From positions 1-43,877 of the forward strand of contig CABUPZ010000016.1 in assembly GCA_902493585.1 (NCBI GenBank): DNA of 43,877 nt. The letters are read 5' to 3'. Position numbers and translations under genes: made by a program. Position 1 is the stretch's first letter; each line of letters starts with the position of its first letter. This document shows, piece after piece, positions 43,585 through 43,877 of the stretch. The DNA comes from an uncultured Fusicatenibacter sp. GTDB lineage: Bacteria; Bacillota; Clostridia; Lachnospirales; Lachnospiraceae. Below the pieces are notes generated by a model that saw nothing but the letters and a program-made list of their open reading frames with translations, searched no databases and was not told where the DNA came from.

Positions 43585-43877
43585 TCAGGCAATTTTTTCT
43601 TCTGTCTGTACAATCTGAAAGCCATGCTCTCTGGCGTAGGCGCTGGCAGCAGCTTTCCGTTCCTCACTGTAGGGCGGCACCAATCGGATCGACAACCGGG
43701 ATTTGTCCAGCACATAGGTCACACTACCTTCTGGCGTGCTACGTTCCAACCGGCAAAGCAGCGGATACTTCCGGCTGAACTCTGCCAGCCTGCGTTTCAA
43801 GCTGACGTTAAAGGTGTAAATACTGGCAAGGTTCTCCGCCTCGTTCCAGTTGATGATGGTTTCTTTCTCATATTTAG
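43585..43877 (-). CDS. Conserved mobile-element protein of unknown function, 5' end outside the window
   Basis: The frame is open from 43585 to the right edge; 96 residues are visible (a stretch including INWNEAENLASIYTFN, then LVPPYSEERKAAASAYAREH). No start codon with a ribosome site is seen, so the gene begins beyond the window. I have the impression of similar small basic proteins in clostridial conjugative elements but cannot assign a function. Confidence 0.6.
   Translation of the reverse strand, partial: KYEKETIINWNEAENLASIYTFNVSLKRRLAEFSRKYPLLCRLERSTPEGSVTYVLDKSRLSIRLVPPYSEERKAAASAYAREHGFQIVQTEEKIA

Larger units (their letters stand above)
20422..43877. mobile_element. Mobile and defence region (integrative/mobilizable element, ends unresolved)
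   Basis: From the truncated helicase to the window end, the genes are recombinases, replication/mobilization functions and two restriction-modification systems. The core mobilization set (large serine recombinase, VapE helicase, CHC2 primase, MobV relaxase) occupies 29.1-34.8 kb. The type I system lies on one side and the type III-like trio plus a resolvase on the other. No flanking direct repeats were identified, and the right end is outside the window. It may be several nested elements. Confidence 0.6.

Noticed and set aside
43488..43715. 75-residue minus-strand frame
   Set aside because: It lies in another frame across the well-supported partial gene at 43585-43877 and has no ribosome site.
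20422..43877. CRISPR array or Cas genes
   Set aside because: No regularly spaced repeats were seen. The Cas4-like domain at 39740-42625 belongs to a UvrD-type helicase, not a cas operon.
1..43877. tRNA or rRNA genes
   Set aside because: No cloverleaf or rRNA-like sequence was recognised on either strand by eye; a tRNAscan run would settle it.

Overview
The window looks like a Lachnospiraceae-type (Clostridia, Firmicutes) chromosome. Support comes from strong AGGAGG-type ribosome binding sites, low-GC Gram-positive promoters, the mix of gene families, and a conjugative/mobilizable element backbone typical of gut Clostridia. I cannot name the species. Roughly 1-19.4 kb is chromosomal, with slightly higher GC. 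From about 20.4 kb to the window end the content is mobile and defensive, and the last stretch (about 35-42.6 kb) is noticeably more AT-rich.

Layout of the chromosomal part. A partial ABC exporter (+) converges on a four-gene minus-strand phospholipid operon: PAP2 phosphatase, MprF/YbhN-like flippase domain, pssA, psd. This operon would make phosphatidylserine and then phosphatidylethanolamine. Next is a minus-strand envelope cluster: an OmpR-type response regulator, a sensor kinase and a membrane-anchored protein of unknown function, all with ATGA overlaps, then a VanY-like D,D-carboxypeptidase. A direct-repeat element, CCGGCATCA(A/G)AACG(G/C)CATC, lies upstream of both the regulator and the carboxypeptidase and is a candidate operator of this two-component system. 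Then come an AEC-family transporter and two glycosidase/AraC divergent pairs: GH30 with one AraC regulator, and a probable GH129-type alpha-N-acetylgalactosaminidase with another. These point to cytosolic use of mucin- or glycolipid-type glycans. A XRE regulator flanked by two copies of the same hairpin, a MmcQ/YjbR protein, a decayed aminoglycoside-phosphotransferase-like gene, an intact NUDIX hydrolase and the decayed C-terminal part of a DUF3427 helicase lead up to the edge of the mobile region.

Mobile and defence part. (1) 20.9-28.9 kb: a type I restriction-modification operon in the order XRE - hsdM - hsdS - tyrosine recombinase - partial hsdS - hsdR. A 31-bp perfect direct repeat lies at the boundary between the conserved spacer and the second target-recognition domain in both hsdS genes, so the unit looks able to exchange its specificity domain. 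(2) 29.1-34.8 kb: a mobilization module with a large serine recombinase, two tiny upstream ORFs, a VapE-type helicase, a CHC2 primase N-domain protein and a MobV-type relaxase, followed by an inverted-repeat-rich non-coding stretch (candidate oriT). (3) 35.3-42.6 kb: a tight three-gene operon encoding a UvrD-type helicase with a C-terminal RecB/Cas4-like iron-sulfur nuclease domain, a type III-like Mod methyltransferase and a type III-like Res helicase-nuclease. This trio is the best candidate for a less-described composite defence system. (4) 42.8 kb to the end: a small serine resolvase and the 3' part of a conserved element protein. The ends of the mobile element(s) are not resolved; more than one element may be nested here.
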